DNA of 41,840 nucleotides, taken from NCBI RefSeq assembly GCF_005893125.1, contig NZ_VCJS01000108.1, positions 1-41,840 of the forward strand, given 5' to 3'. Origin of the DNA: Nonomuraea basaltis. GTDB lineage: Bacteria > Actinomycetota > Actinomycetes > Streptosporangiales > Streptosporangiaceae. A program made the position numbers and the translations under genes. Below the pieces are notes generated by a model. The model made no database searches. It was not told the origin of the DNA and worked only from the letters and a program-made list of their open reading frames with translations. The first letter of the stretch is position 1; each line of letters opens with the position of its first letter. Positions 15,375 through 22,426 of the stretch are shown in pieces.

Positions 15375-15840
15375 TGGTGATTTTGTCATCGCCGGGTGAG
15401 GCGGATTCGTTGGTGGAACCAGCGGGCGCGGGCTTGGCGGCGGTGAGGGTGATGCGGGTCGATGTGGCGATGCCCAGCACGTACCCGGTGTCGACCTCGC
15501 TGCTCTCCAGCCAAGCCCGCAGGCGCGGGTCACGGCCGTATACCTCGTCACCGGTGACCCAGCCGGGCAGCCTGGCCCTCGGCGTGCAGGTCGGCCAGGA
15601 TCTGCCGGCCCGGCTCCGTCTTGGCCGCGAACTCCACCTCTTTGGGCACCCCGGCGGCCTGGCGCCGGTCGGCGTCAGTGGCCCACTCAGCGGGTACTGT
15701 CCGGACTCATCCAGGATCGCCACCGCATCACCATCGTTGAGCCGCTCATAGACGAAAGCGGACGGCGGCCATCGCGGCCATGGTGTCCCATTTCGCCCGT
15801 TCCAGCAGGTGCTGCATCATGCCGGGCGTCGCATCACCAG
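15375..15840 (-). pseudogene. Remnant of an IS701-type DDE transposase
   Basis: On the minus strand several frames together reproduce pieces of an IS701-family transposase: MMQHLLERAKWD near 15815, VAILDESG (DDE first acidic residue) near 15710, QAAGVPKEVEFAAKTEPGRQ in another frame near 15650, and WVTGDEVYGRDPRLRAWLE (second acidic region) near 15540. The part between the first acidic motif and QAAGV is deleted, two frameshifts are visible, and the C-terminal third is missing where the TOPRIM gene begins. It cannot encode an active transposase. Confidence 0.8.
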
Positions 15841-15913
15841 CCCGAGATCCTTCTTGTGTCACGACTCGAAGATCACTGGGCGGCTGCCCTACATTACGGA
15901 AAGTCGCCGCCCG

Positions 15914-15942
15914 CCAAGATCACGATCTCCGACTGCCGTACT
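15914..15942 (-). repeat. Right inverted repeat resembling an insertion-sequence end
   Basis: Read on the minus strand from 15942 the sequence is AGTACGGCAGTCGGAGATCG, continuing TGATCTTGGCGG. The same sequence lacking CAG occurs at 14712. The stop codon of the adjacent TetR gene lies inside this repeat. Confidence 0.65.
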
Positions 15943-16648
15943 GGGAAGTTTTCGAAGTGGCTTGGGTGAGCAATCCGTCGACGAAGACCCGGAGCACCTG
16001 CGGATAGATGTCGATGGAGGCCCGCGCCGGCCATTGGTCGCCGATTGCGGCCAGATGCGGATACCGGGAAGGGTCGAGGTTACGGAGGCTGAATTCGCGG
16101 TCGGCGGCGCCGACGCCGGCCCCCCGGCGGTCGGTGTGGGCGCGGACGAGGATTTCGCCGACGGTGTAGTACCAGATGCTGCGGAAGACGTCGACGGCTT
16201 GTAGGGGTGTGCATCCGTAGTCGACTGCTCCGGCCACGATGGTCTCGACAAACCACAGGGCCGAATCGCCGAGGCGCGCGAGGAAGCCGTCGGCCGTGAG
16301 GACCTCTGCCCCCCATGGCCAGGCCGCGAGGGCATCATGGATCGTGGCCCACGCGACGATGATCCGGTCCCGTGGGTCGTCGGGCAGATCGGGGCGCGCG
16401 ACCTGGTCGACGTGCTCGTTGACGAGGTGGACCACCAGGTCGTCCTTGTCCCGTACGTGGTGGTACAGGGTTGTCGCCCCGATGCCGATCTCGGCGGCCA
16501 GCCGGCGAATGGTCAGACTCTCCCAGCCGTCCCGATCGATGAGCCGGCGGGCGGCCGCCAGGATCTGAGCGCGGGAGGTCGCCGGTGGCCGGCCGGTGCG
16601 GCCGGGCGATGCGGTCGGTAGCCGTTCACGATCTCGTTGTCCTGGCAC
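15920..16648 (-). CDS. TetR-family regulator with TetR_C-type ligand domain
   Basis: The protein has the TetR helix-turn-helix (ATSRAQILAAARRLIDRDGW, RRLAAEIGIGATTLYHHVRD) followed by a Tet-repressor-like C-terminal domain (IIVAWATIHDALAAWPWGAE, VFRSIWYYTVGEILVRAHT). I choose GTG 16648, preceded by GATGGGAC; GTG 16699 and ATG 16786 are in frame but the latter lies beyond the operator. The last residues (SQYGSRRS) are encoded by the IS-like repeat, so the native C-terminus was probably altered. A 22-bp operator stands upstream and the divergent target is an MFS relic plus ABC genes. Confidence 0.82.
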   Translation of the reverse strand: MPGQRDRERLPTASPGRTGRPPATSRAQILAAARRLIDRDGWESLTIRRLAAEIGIGATTLYHHVRDKDDLVVHLVNEHVDQVARPDLPDDPRDRIIVAWATIHDALAAWPWGAEVLTADGFLARLGDSALWFVETIVAGAVDYGCTPLQAVDVFRSIWYYTVGEILVRAHTDRRGAGVGAADREFSLRNLDPSRYPHLAAIGDQWPARASIDIYPQVLRVFVDGLLTQATSKTSQYGSRRS

Positions 16649-16714
16649 CGTCCCATCATGCTGCCCCGGGGCCCCCTTCTGTGAAATCGGCGCACTCACT
16701 GACAGTCGTCTTCT

Positions 16715-16742
16715 TTGGCGATCGGGCTCACTGGTGTACTTT
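16715..16742 (+). promoter_or_regulatory. Candidate promoter of the ABC transporter operon
   Basis: TTGGCG (16715-16720), a 16-bp spacer and TACTTT (16737-16742) would start transcription within the palindrome at 16739-16760, so TetR binding would block it. Confidence 0.45.
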
Positions 16743-16760
16743 AGGAACATGTTCCGAAAG
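16739..16760. promoter_or_regulatory. TetR operator palindrome
   Basis: A 12-bp perfect palindrome GGAACATGTTCC (16744-16755) extends to 11-bp arms with a single mismatch (CTTTAGGAACA/TGTTCCGAAAG). It lies between the divergent TetR and transporter units and has the size and symmetry of TetR operators. Confidence 0.72.
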
Positions 16761-16784
16761 TCGCCGTCACAGGAGGGGTCGTTC

Positions 16785-17078
16785 ATGAAGGGGGCCGAGC
16801 TGTGGTGACAAGCCGGGAATCAGCAAGCGGGACGTCTCGGCACCGCGGCCCACCACCGCACCGGACAGACGGTAGCGCCCGAGGCCCTCAGCGACGGGTA
16901 TGCGTTCGGCCTGATGCTGTGCGCAGCGCTCCTCGTGGCAGCCGTTCTGATCGCCCTCACCGTCCTGCGCCGCACGGGAACACCGCAACCAGCAGGGCAG
17001 GACTTGACCTCCGAACCACGCCAGCCGCGCTCGGCGGATGCAGCTGGCTCGAAGGGAGTGAGCGATGACTATCGCTGA
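16785..17078 (+). pseudogene. Relic of an MFS (DHA2-type) drug exporter
   Basis: An excellent AGGAGG (16771-16776) precedes ATG 16785, but the frame stops after seven codons (TGA 16806-16808). The same frame then continues to 17078 and encodes the end of a drug:H+ antiporter: GNQQAGRLGTA, similar to the SQQVGGSLGTA segment of 14-helix exporters, and a final helix YAFGLMLCAALLVAAVLIAL followed by a polar tail. Most of the gene is deleted. The ABC gene starts inside its last codons, so its Shine-Dalgarno (AGGGAG) is relic sequence. Confidence 0.72.
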
Positions 17079-18903
17079 CCTTGACGGAGCGAGTGAGCCG
17101 TCCCTGCAACGACCGGATGTGGACTCGGCGGCGGGGCAGAGCATGGCAGGGCTGCTGCGCCCTCATCTCTGGAGTTTCGCCGCCGTTGTGATTCTGCAGG
17201 TGATCGGCGCTGTCGCGGGTCTGGCGCCACTGCTGGCGGTCGTCGAACTGGGTCGTACGCTGTTGTCGCCCGGCCCGATCGATCAGGGTCATGTCTGGAT
17301 CGTCGTGCTCGCGGGTGCGGTCGGCTTGTTCGTCCGGCTGCTGTTCACGGCCGCGTCGTCCGGGCTCGGGCATCTTGTCGACGGCCAGGTGCAACTGTCG
17401 TTTCGCCGGCAACTGGCCGCGCGGCTGGGGCGCGTACCGATCGGCTGGTTCTCCCGGCGCCGGACCGGCGAGCTGGCCAAGGTGGTGGGGCAGGACGTGA
17501 GTGCCGTGCACCCGTTCATCGCCCACACCCCCGGCGAGCTCGTCTCCGCATTCGTGGTGCCGCTGGTGTCGCTGATCTACCTGTTCACCATCGACTGGCG
17601 GCTCACGCTGATCACGCTGATCCCGGTGGTGCTGGCCGTGGCGCTGGTCCCGCTGATGATGACCCCGAGCCGGCTGCGCGAGCAGAAGGAGTTCGATGCG
17701 GCCATGGGACGGATTGCGAGTTCCGTCGTCGAGTTCGTGCAGGGGATCTCGGTGGTCAAGGCGTTCGGCGGAGGCGAGCGCGCCCACCGTAGATTCCTCA
17801 CGGCCGCGGACGATTTCGTCAGCATCTTCTTCCGGTGGGTGCGTGGTATGTCCGCGATCGCCGCTGGGATGCAGCTGGCGCTGTCGCCGCCGTTCGTGCT
17901 GCTGGTCGTGCTGATCGGCGGAACGGCTCTGATCTCGTCCGGTGGCCTGGCCTCGGCCGACCTGCTGCCCTTCCTGCTGCTCGGACTGGGCCTGACCGCT
18001 CCGGTGGCGGCCCTCGGCCACGGCTTCGACGACATGCAGGCCGCCGGCCGCGCGGTCGGCCGGATCAAGGAAGTGCTCGAGGTGCAGCCGCTACCCGAGC
18101 CCGCGCGCCCGGTCGCACCACAAGGGCACCGGGTGGAGCTGCGTGACGTTCGATTCGGTTACGAAGCCGACCACGAGGTGCTGCGCGGGATCGACCTGGT
18201 GCTCGAGCCCGGGACGGTCACCGCGATCGTGGGGCCGTCGGGAAGCGGGAAGTCCACACTGGTTCAGCTGTTGCCGCGGTTCTTCGACCCGAGTCACGGT
18301 TCGGTCGTCCTGGGTGGTGTCGATCTGCGCGAGATCGGCAGCCGGCAGCTCTACCGGATGGTCTCCTTCGTCTTCCAGGACGTTCGCCTGCTGCGCGCGT
18401 CGGTCGCGGACAATATCGCGCTGGCGGCACCGCATGCCGGCCGCGATGACGTGATTCGCGCCGCCCGGCTGGCGAATATTCATGATCGAATTCTTCAGCT
18501 GCCGCGCGGATACGAGTCGGTGATCGGCGTGGACGCCGGACTGTCGGGTGGCGAGGCACAGCGGATCTCGCTCGCCCGCGCACTCCTCGCCGCCACGCCC
18601 GTTCTGGTGCTCGACGAGGCGACCTCCTTCGCCGACCCGCAGACCGAACAGGCGGTGCGCCGGGCCCTGGCGACGCTGGAGGGCGATCGGACGATCCTGG
18701 TCATCGCCCATCGCCTGGAGACGGTCGCCGACGCCGACACCGTCGTGGTGCTGGAGAACGGGTCGATCGTCGAGCGCGGCAGGCCCGCCGAACTGCTGGA
18801 ACAGAACGGAAAATTCGCTGCGTTCTGGCAGTCCCACCCATCGGCGATCGCCGATGAGGCCGAGACCCACGCCGGCGTACTGCAAGGAGACGAGCCCCGA
18901 TGA
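17065..18903 (+). CDS. ABC exporter-type half-transporter (IrtA/YbtP-like), first subunit
   Basis: The 612-residue protein has six transmembrane segments over residues about 30-320 and a C-terminal ATPase with Walker A GPSGSGKST (about 390), signature LSGGEAQR (about 493) and Walker B VLVLDEATSF (about 513), plus the switch His in IAHRLE. ATG 17065 has AGGGAG at good spacing. Its stop overlaps the second half-transporter (ATGA), so the two likely form a heterodimer. The pattern PIGWFSRRRTGELAKVVGQD resembles siderophore transporters of the IrtAB/YbtPQ group, although exporters of drugs are equally possible. Confidence 0.88.
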   Translation: MTIADLDGASEPSLQRPDVDSAAGQSMAGLLRPHLWSFAAVVILQVIGAVAGLAPLLAVVELGRTLLSPGPIDQGHVWIVVLAGAVGLFVRLLFTAASSGLGHLVDGQVQLSFRRQLAARLGRVPIGWFSRRRTGELAKVVGQDVSAVHPFIAHTPGELVSAFVVPLVSLIYLFTIDWRLTLITLIPVVLAVALVPLMMTPSRLREQKEFDAAMGRIASSVVEFVQGISVVKAFGGGERAHRRFLTAADDFVSIFFRWVRGMSAIAAGMQLALSPPFVLLVVLIGGTALISSGGLASADLLPFLLLGLGLTAPVAALGHGFDDMQAAGRAVGRIKEVLEVQPLPEPARPVAPQGHRVELRDVRFGYEADHEVLRGIDLVLEPGTVTAIVGPSGSGKSTLVQLLPRFFDPSHGSVVLGGVDLREIGSRQLYRMVSFVFQDVRLLRASVADNIALAAPHAGRDDVIRAARLANIHDRILQLPRGYESVIGVDAGLSGGEAQRISLARALLAATPVLVLDEATSFADPQTEQAVRRALATLEGDRTILVIAHRLETVADADTVVVLENGSIVERGRPAELLEQNGKFAAFWQSHPSAIADEAETHAGVLQGDEPR

Positions 18904-20615
18904 TTCGAATGCTGCTGCGCGTGCTCGGACACGAGTACGCCCACGCCATGCGTCGCACCGTGGCCCTGATGACGATAACCGCGATAGCCGAGGGTTTGTC
19001 CTACGCACTGCTGGTTCCGGTGCTGCGGGCGCTGCTCGGGAGCACGCCCGCAGCTGCGAGGCCGTGGCTGATCGCGTTCGGGGCCGCGGTCGCGCTCTAT
19101 GCCGTGCTGCGCTACATCAGCGATCTGTCCGGTATGCGGGTCGGGACCACGATGTTGCGTGGCATGTATCACCGGCTCGGCGATCATCTGGCCCGATTGC
19201 CCATCGGCTGGTACAGCGCCGGCCGGGTCGGCGAGGTGTCCGTCATGGCCAGCCGGGGCCTCCTGGAGGCGATGGGTGTGGCGGCGCATCTGCTGGCACC
19301 GTTCATCTCGGCCCTGGTGACTCCCCTGACGATCGTGGTCGTGATGCTCGCCTTCAATTGGCAGATGGGGCTGGCCGCGTTGGTCGCCGCACCGATCGTG
19401 GCGGCGATCCAGATCTGGACGGCACGCTCGATGGCCGCCACCGATGCGGAGCGCCACGAACGCGACAAGGAGGCCACCGGGCGAGTCATCGAATACCTCC
19501 AGGCCCAGCCGGTGCTGCGAGCCGGCGGCCGGACCGCCGAACGCTTCCGGTTGCTCGACGACTCGCTGCATGAAGTCCAGCGCGCGTCCCGGCGTACTGT
19601 GCTGGCGACGCTGCCCGGCGCGGTGGGCTTGACGCTCACGGTGCAGGCGATCTTCACCGTGGTGCTGGTCCTGGGCACCTACCTCGCGCTCGGCGGCAGC
19701 ATCGGCGCGGCAGAGGTATTGGCGATCCTGGTGCTCGCCGCCCGCTGCGCCGATCCGCTGCTGTCGCTGGCCGATATCGGCGGCAAACTGCGCGGCGCAC
19801 GTTCCGAGCTGGCCAGACTCGACACGGTGTTGCGTACCGAGCCGCTGCCGCAAGCTCGCGAGCCGATCCAGCCGGTAGGCCATGACCTGGAGTTCGACTC
19901 CGCCGCCTTCCGGCATGGCGACCGCACGGTGATCGACGACGTGTCGTTGTCCGTGCCACAGGGGCAGCGGCTCGCCGTTGTCGGGCCGTCGGGTGCGGGC
20001 AAGAGCACCCTGCTGCAGCTGCTCGCGCGGTTCTACGACGTGGACGCGGGCGCGGTGCGCGTGGGGGGCGTGGACGTGCGCGCGATCAGCTCTGAGGTGT
20101 TGATGGCGCAGATCGCCATCGTCTTCCAGGAGGTCTATCTCTTCGACGGCACGATCGAGGAGAACGTGCGTCTGGGCCGTCCCGACGCCGGCGAAGCCGA
20201 GGTACGGGCGGCAGCGACCGCGGCGCGACTGGACGAAGTGATCAGGCGACTGCCCGGCGGATGGGCGACCAATGTCGGCGAGGGCGGCGCACTGCTGTCG
20301 GGTGGTGAGCGCCAGCGTGTCTCGATCGCGCGAGCGCTGCTGAAGAACGCGCCTATCGTGCTGCTGGACGAGGTGACCTCCGCCCTGGACCCGGTCAACG
20401 AGGCGGCCGTCCACGAGGGTGTCGAGCGCCTGATGGCGGGCCGGACGGTGGTGATGGTGGCGCACCGGATGCGGACCGTCCGGCGCGCCGATCGCATCGT
20501 CTTCCTGGACGACGGCCGGATCGTGGAGGAAGGCAGCCACGACGAGCTGCTGCGCCGCGGCGGCCGCTACGCCGATTTCTGGGAGCTTTCCCTGACACCG
20601 GCGGCGAGTGAATGA
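18900..20615 (+). CDS. ABC half-transporter (IrtB/YbtQ-like), second subunit
   Basis: This 571-residue partner has an N-terminal six-helix domain with HRLGDHLARLPIGWYSAGRV, paralogous to the first subunit, and an ATPase domain with Walker A GPSGAGKST (about 361), signature LSGGERQR (about 466), Walker B IVLLDEVTSALD (about 487) and switch His in VAHRM. It is coupled to the first subunit by a 4-bp overlap. Both ATP sites look competent, except that DEVTS replaces the usual DEATS without loss of the catalytic Glu. Confidence 0.88.
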   Translation: MIRMLLRVLGHEYAHAMRRTVALMTITAIAEGLSYALLVPVLRALLGSTPAAARPWLIAFGAAVALYAVLRYISDLSGMRVGTTMLRGMYHRLGDHLARLPIGWYSAGRVGEVSVMASRGLLEAMGVAAHLLAPFISALVTPLTIVVVMLAFNWQMGLAALVAAPIVAAIQIWTARSMAATDAERHERDKEATGRVIEYLQAQPVLRAGGRTAERFRLLDDSLHEVQRASRRTVLATLPGAVGLTLTVQAIFTVVLVLGTYLALGGSIGAAEVLAILVLAARCADPLLSLADIGGKLRGARSELARLDTVLRTEPLPQAREPIQPVGHDLEFDSAAFRHGDRTVIDDVSLSVPQGQRLAVVGPSGAGKSTLLQLLARFYDVDAGAVRVGGVDVRAISSEVLMAQIAIVFQEVYLFDGTIEENVRLGRPDAGEAEVRAAATAARLDEVIRRLPGGWATNVGEGGALLSGGERQRVSIARALLKNAPIVLLDEVTSALDPVNEAAVHEGVERLMAGRTVVMVAHRMRTVRRADRIVFLDDGRIVEEGSHDELLRRGGRYADFWELSLTPAASE

Positions 20616-20868
20616 GCTCCAGCCGGTCAGCGTGGTCAGCTGCCCGGGCCGGTTCGGAAAGGGCGGTGCCGTCGTCGTCGCGCTGGATCGTGATGATCTG
20701 CCCGGTCCGTTCCATCCGCTGAGCGGGCAGCGTCTGCGTGTGCTGTTCGAGCGCAGACGGTCCCCGTGTGGAACGGGTGTAGATCCCGCCGCACCAGCAG
20801 CCGGACTCCCATTCGTCCAAGACCGAGCGGATCGGTCGCATGATAGCTTCCGGGCAAGCAATCCTTGA
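20608..20868 (+). CDS. Small ORF of unknown function overlapping the ABC operon end
   Basis: A GTG at 20608, overlapping the last codons of the transporter gene, opens an 86-codon frame. The first 48 codons have GC-rich third positions and read PVSVVSCPGRFGKGGAVVVA and DLPGPFHPLSGQRLRVLFER; the remainder loses the bias. I recognise no family. It may be a coupled small protein or the start of a decayed gene; a minus-strand frame over the same stretch is not better supported. Confidence 0.35.
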   Translation: MNELQPVSVVSCPGRFGKGGAVVVALDRDDLPGPFHPLSGQRLRVLFERRRSPCGTGVDPAAPAAGLPFVQDRADRSHDSFRASNP

Positions 20869-20889
20869 TCCCGCGAGAGGGAGGGGGTC

Positions 20890-21951
20890 GTGGCCGTGAC
20901 CAGCACCGAAGACGATCACGACGAGCAAGGCCGGCCATCGGCATGGGAAGCGGCATGGGAAGTACTGGCACCCGTAACGGACCTGATCACGCCGATGGCG
21001 GTGCGGGTCGCGGCCTCACTGAGGCTAACCGATCTGATGGCCGACGACGCGGTGCCCGTCGAGGAGCTGGCACGCCGGTCTGACACCAACGCGGACGCGC
21101 TCGGCCGGCTGCTGCGTCATTTGGTCTGCCGGGGCGTCTTCACCGAACGGGAGCCGGGCAGGTTTGCCGTCAACGAGCCCGCCGCGCTGCTGGCGTCCGA
21201 CCATCCTTCCGGGATGCGGGTGCGGCTCGACCTGGGTGGCTTCGGCGGGCAGATGGACCTGGCATTCACCGGTCTGCTGCACACGGTCCGCACCGGGCAA
21301 CCGGCGTGGGAGACGGTCTTCGGCGCTCCGTTCTGGCGCTATCTCGCCGCGAACCCAGAGATGAGCGTGTCGTTCGATGCGATGATGGCTGGCGGAGCGG
21401 ACTACGTCGCCGATGCGGCCAGGGGGTACGACTGGTCCGGTGTGCGGCATGTGGTCGACGTCGGCGGTGGCACCGGCGCCCTGCTCGCCGAAGTGTTGCG
21501 TGCCAACCCCGATATGCGGGCCACGCTCGTAGATCTGCCGGACACAGTAGATCGAGGTCGGCAGTACCTGGCCGAGCGCGGGTTGGATACGCGGTGCGAG
21601 TTCATCGGCCAAAGTTTCTTCGATCCACTGCCCGCCGGGGGTGATGCGTACGTGCTCAGGCGTGTGGTGCACGACTGGGGCGACGAAGACGCCCTGCTGA
21701 TCCTGCGTCGGTGCGCCGACGCGGCCGGGCAGCACGGACGGGTCATCGTGATCGAGTCACACGGCAGTTCCGGTGACCACCCGGCCATGTTCGCCGAGAT
21801 GGACCTGCGCATGCTCGTGCTCAGCGGCGGCCGCGAGCGCACCGTCGAGGACTACATCGCCATCGCTGCCGAAGCCGGGCTCGACCTTGCCGACGTTCAC
21901 AGCACCGCGCTCGGACACGTCATCCTCGACTGCACTCCGCTGGGCCCTTGA
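20890..21951 (+). CDS. SAM-dependent O-methyltransferase (plant/polyketide OMT-like)
   Basis: The 353-residue protein has an N-terminal dimerisation helix-turn-helix (AVRVAASLRLTDLMADDAVP) and a C-terminal Rossmann domain with SAM motif VVDVGGGTGALLAEVLRANP, the acidic ribose contact ATLVDLPDTVDRGR, and the catalytic region LRRVVHDWGDEDALLILRRC containing the conserved His. Relatives methylate hydroxyl groups of polyketides or aromatic antibiotics (DnrK/TcmN type). GTG 20890 follows GGGAGGGGG. Placement after the TetR-ABC unit suggests modification of the compound the transporter handles; this is inference. Confidence 0.87.
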   Translation: MAVTSTEDDHDEQGRPSAWEAAWEVLAPVTDLITPMAVRVAASLRLTDLMADDAVPVEELARRSDTNADALGRLLRHLVCRGVFTEREPGRFAVNEPAALLASDHPSGMRVRLDLGGFGGQMDLAFTGLLHTVRTGQPAWETVFGAPFWRYLAANPEMSVSFDAMMAGGADYVADAARGYDWSGVRHVVDVGGGTGALLAEVLRANPDMRATLVDLPDTVDRGRQYLAERGLDTRCEFIGQSFFDPLPAGGDAYVLRRVVHDWGDEDALLILRRCADAAGQHGRVIVIESHGSSGDHPAMFAEMDLRMLVLSGGRERTVEDYIAIAAEAGLDLADVHSTALGHVILDCTPLGP

Positions 21952-22203
21952 CACAGATCAAGGACCTGGCCGCCGATCTACCGGCGCTCTGCGCCGACGC
22001 GTGGTCGGCGGCTTCGCCGGCCGCCTGCTCGTGCTCAGCGACGGACTCGGCGCCGGTTTTCCAGGGCACTCCCCCGCCGTTTCAGGAAACTCGGCAGGGT
22101 GGCCAGACGGAGACTCCGTCCGACCCCGATGCGCGGCCTGCCCGTCACGCCAGACGGCTTATCCCCCCGGTGATCCATAGTAGTCATGGTTTCACAGCGG
22201 TTA
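21952..22203. other. Non-coding stretch after the methyltransferase
   Basis: No open frame here has a start signal or recognisable product. Composition drops in GC towards 22320. The stretch leads into the hairpin region at 22204. Confidence 0.4.
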
Positions 22204-22256
22204 CGGATGTCTGACGAGCACCAGTCAGACGCCCGGTCCAGCAACCCTCAAATCCG
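22204..22256 (+). ncRNA. Candidate structured element upstream of the ABC uptake operon
   Basis: CGGAT (22204-22208) pairs with ATCCG (22252-22256), enclosing a perfect 7-bp hairpin GTCTGAC/GTCAGAC (22209-22215/22224-22230, 8-nt loop) and the single-stranded string GGTCCAGCAACCCTC. The latter recalls the AGCAACC core of S-box-type RNAs, but the other conserved parts are missing. A later promoter may exclude it from the operon transcript. Confidence 0.3.
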
Positions 22257-22351
22257 CATATACGCAGCTCACAGGCGCGCCGCGACCTCTCATCGGAGTC
22301 GAGCAGGGAATTTCGGAGTTTACATAATGAGCTCTTGTATCTACGGAATAC

Positions 22352-22361
22352 CTCTATAGAG
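22352..22361 (+). promoter_or_regulatory. Palindromic -10 region of the ABC uptake operon
   Basis: CTCTATAGAG is a 10-bp palindrome containing TATAGA (22355-22360), which would set a start near 22366 and a leader of about 60 nt. The -35 region is not convincing. No iron-box consensus was recognised around it. Confidence 0.35.
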
Positions 22362-22426
22362 TCGCATGAAACGCCGCTCCCGCCGCTCGGGTGCGGTCTC
22401 TACCTCTTATACCCCCGGGAGGTTCC

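Noticed and set aside
18495..20906. Very long minus-strand open frame opposite the ABC genes (and similar ones at 1530-4172 plus and 5068-6501 minus)
   Set aside because: These run opposite genes with clear protein motifs, have no family similarity, and are rich in Arg/Gly/Pro/Ala as expected from antisense frames of GC-rich coding DNA.
22204..22256. SAM (S-box/SAM-IV) riboswitch
   Set aside because: Only an AGCAACC-like string is shared; the remaining conserved helices and loops are not found and a likely promoter lies downstream. Kept only as a candidate structure.
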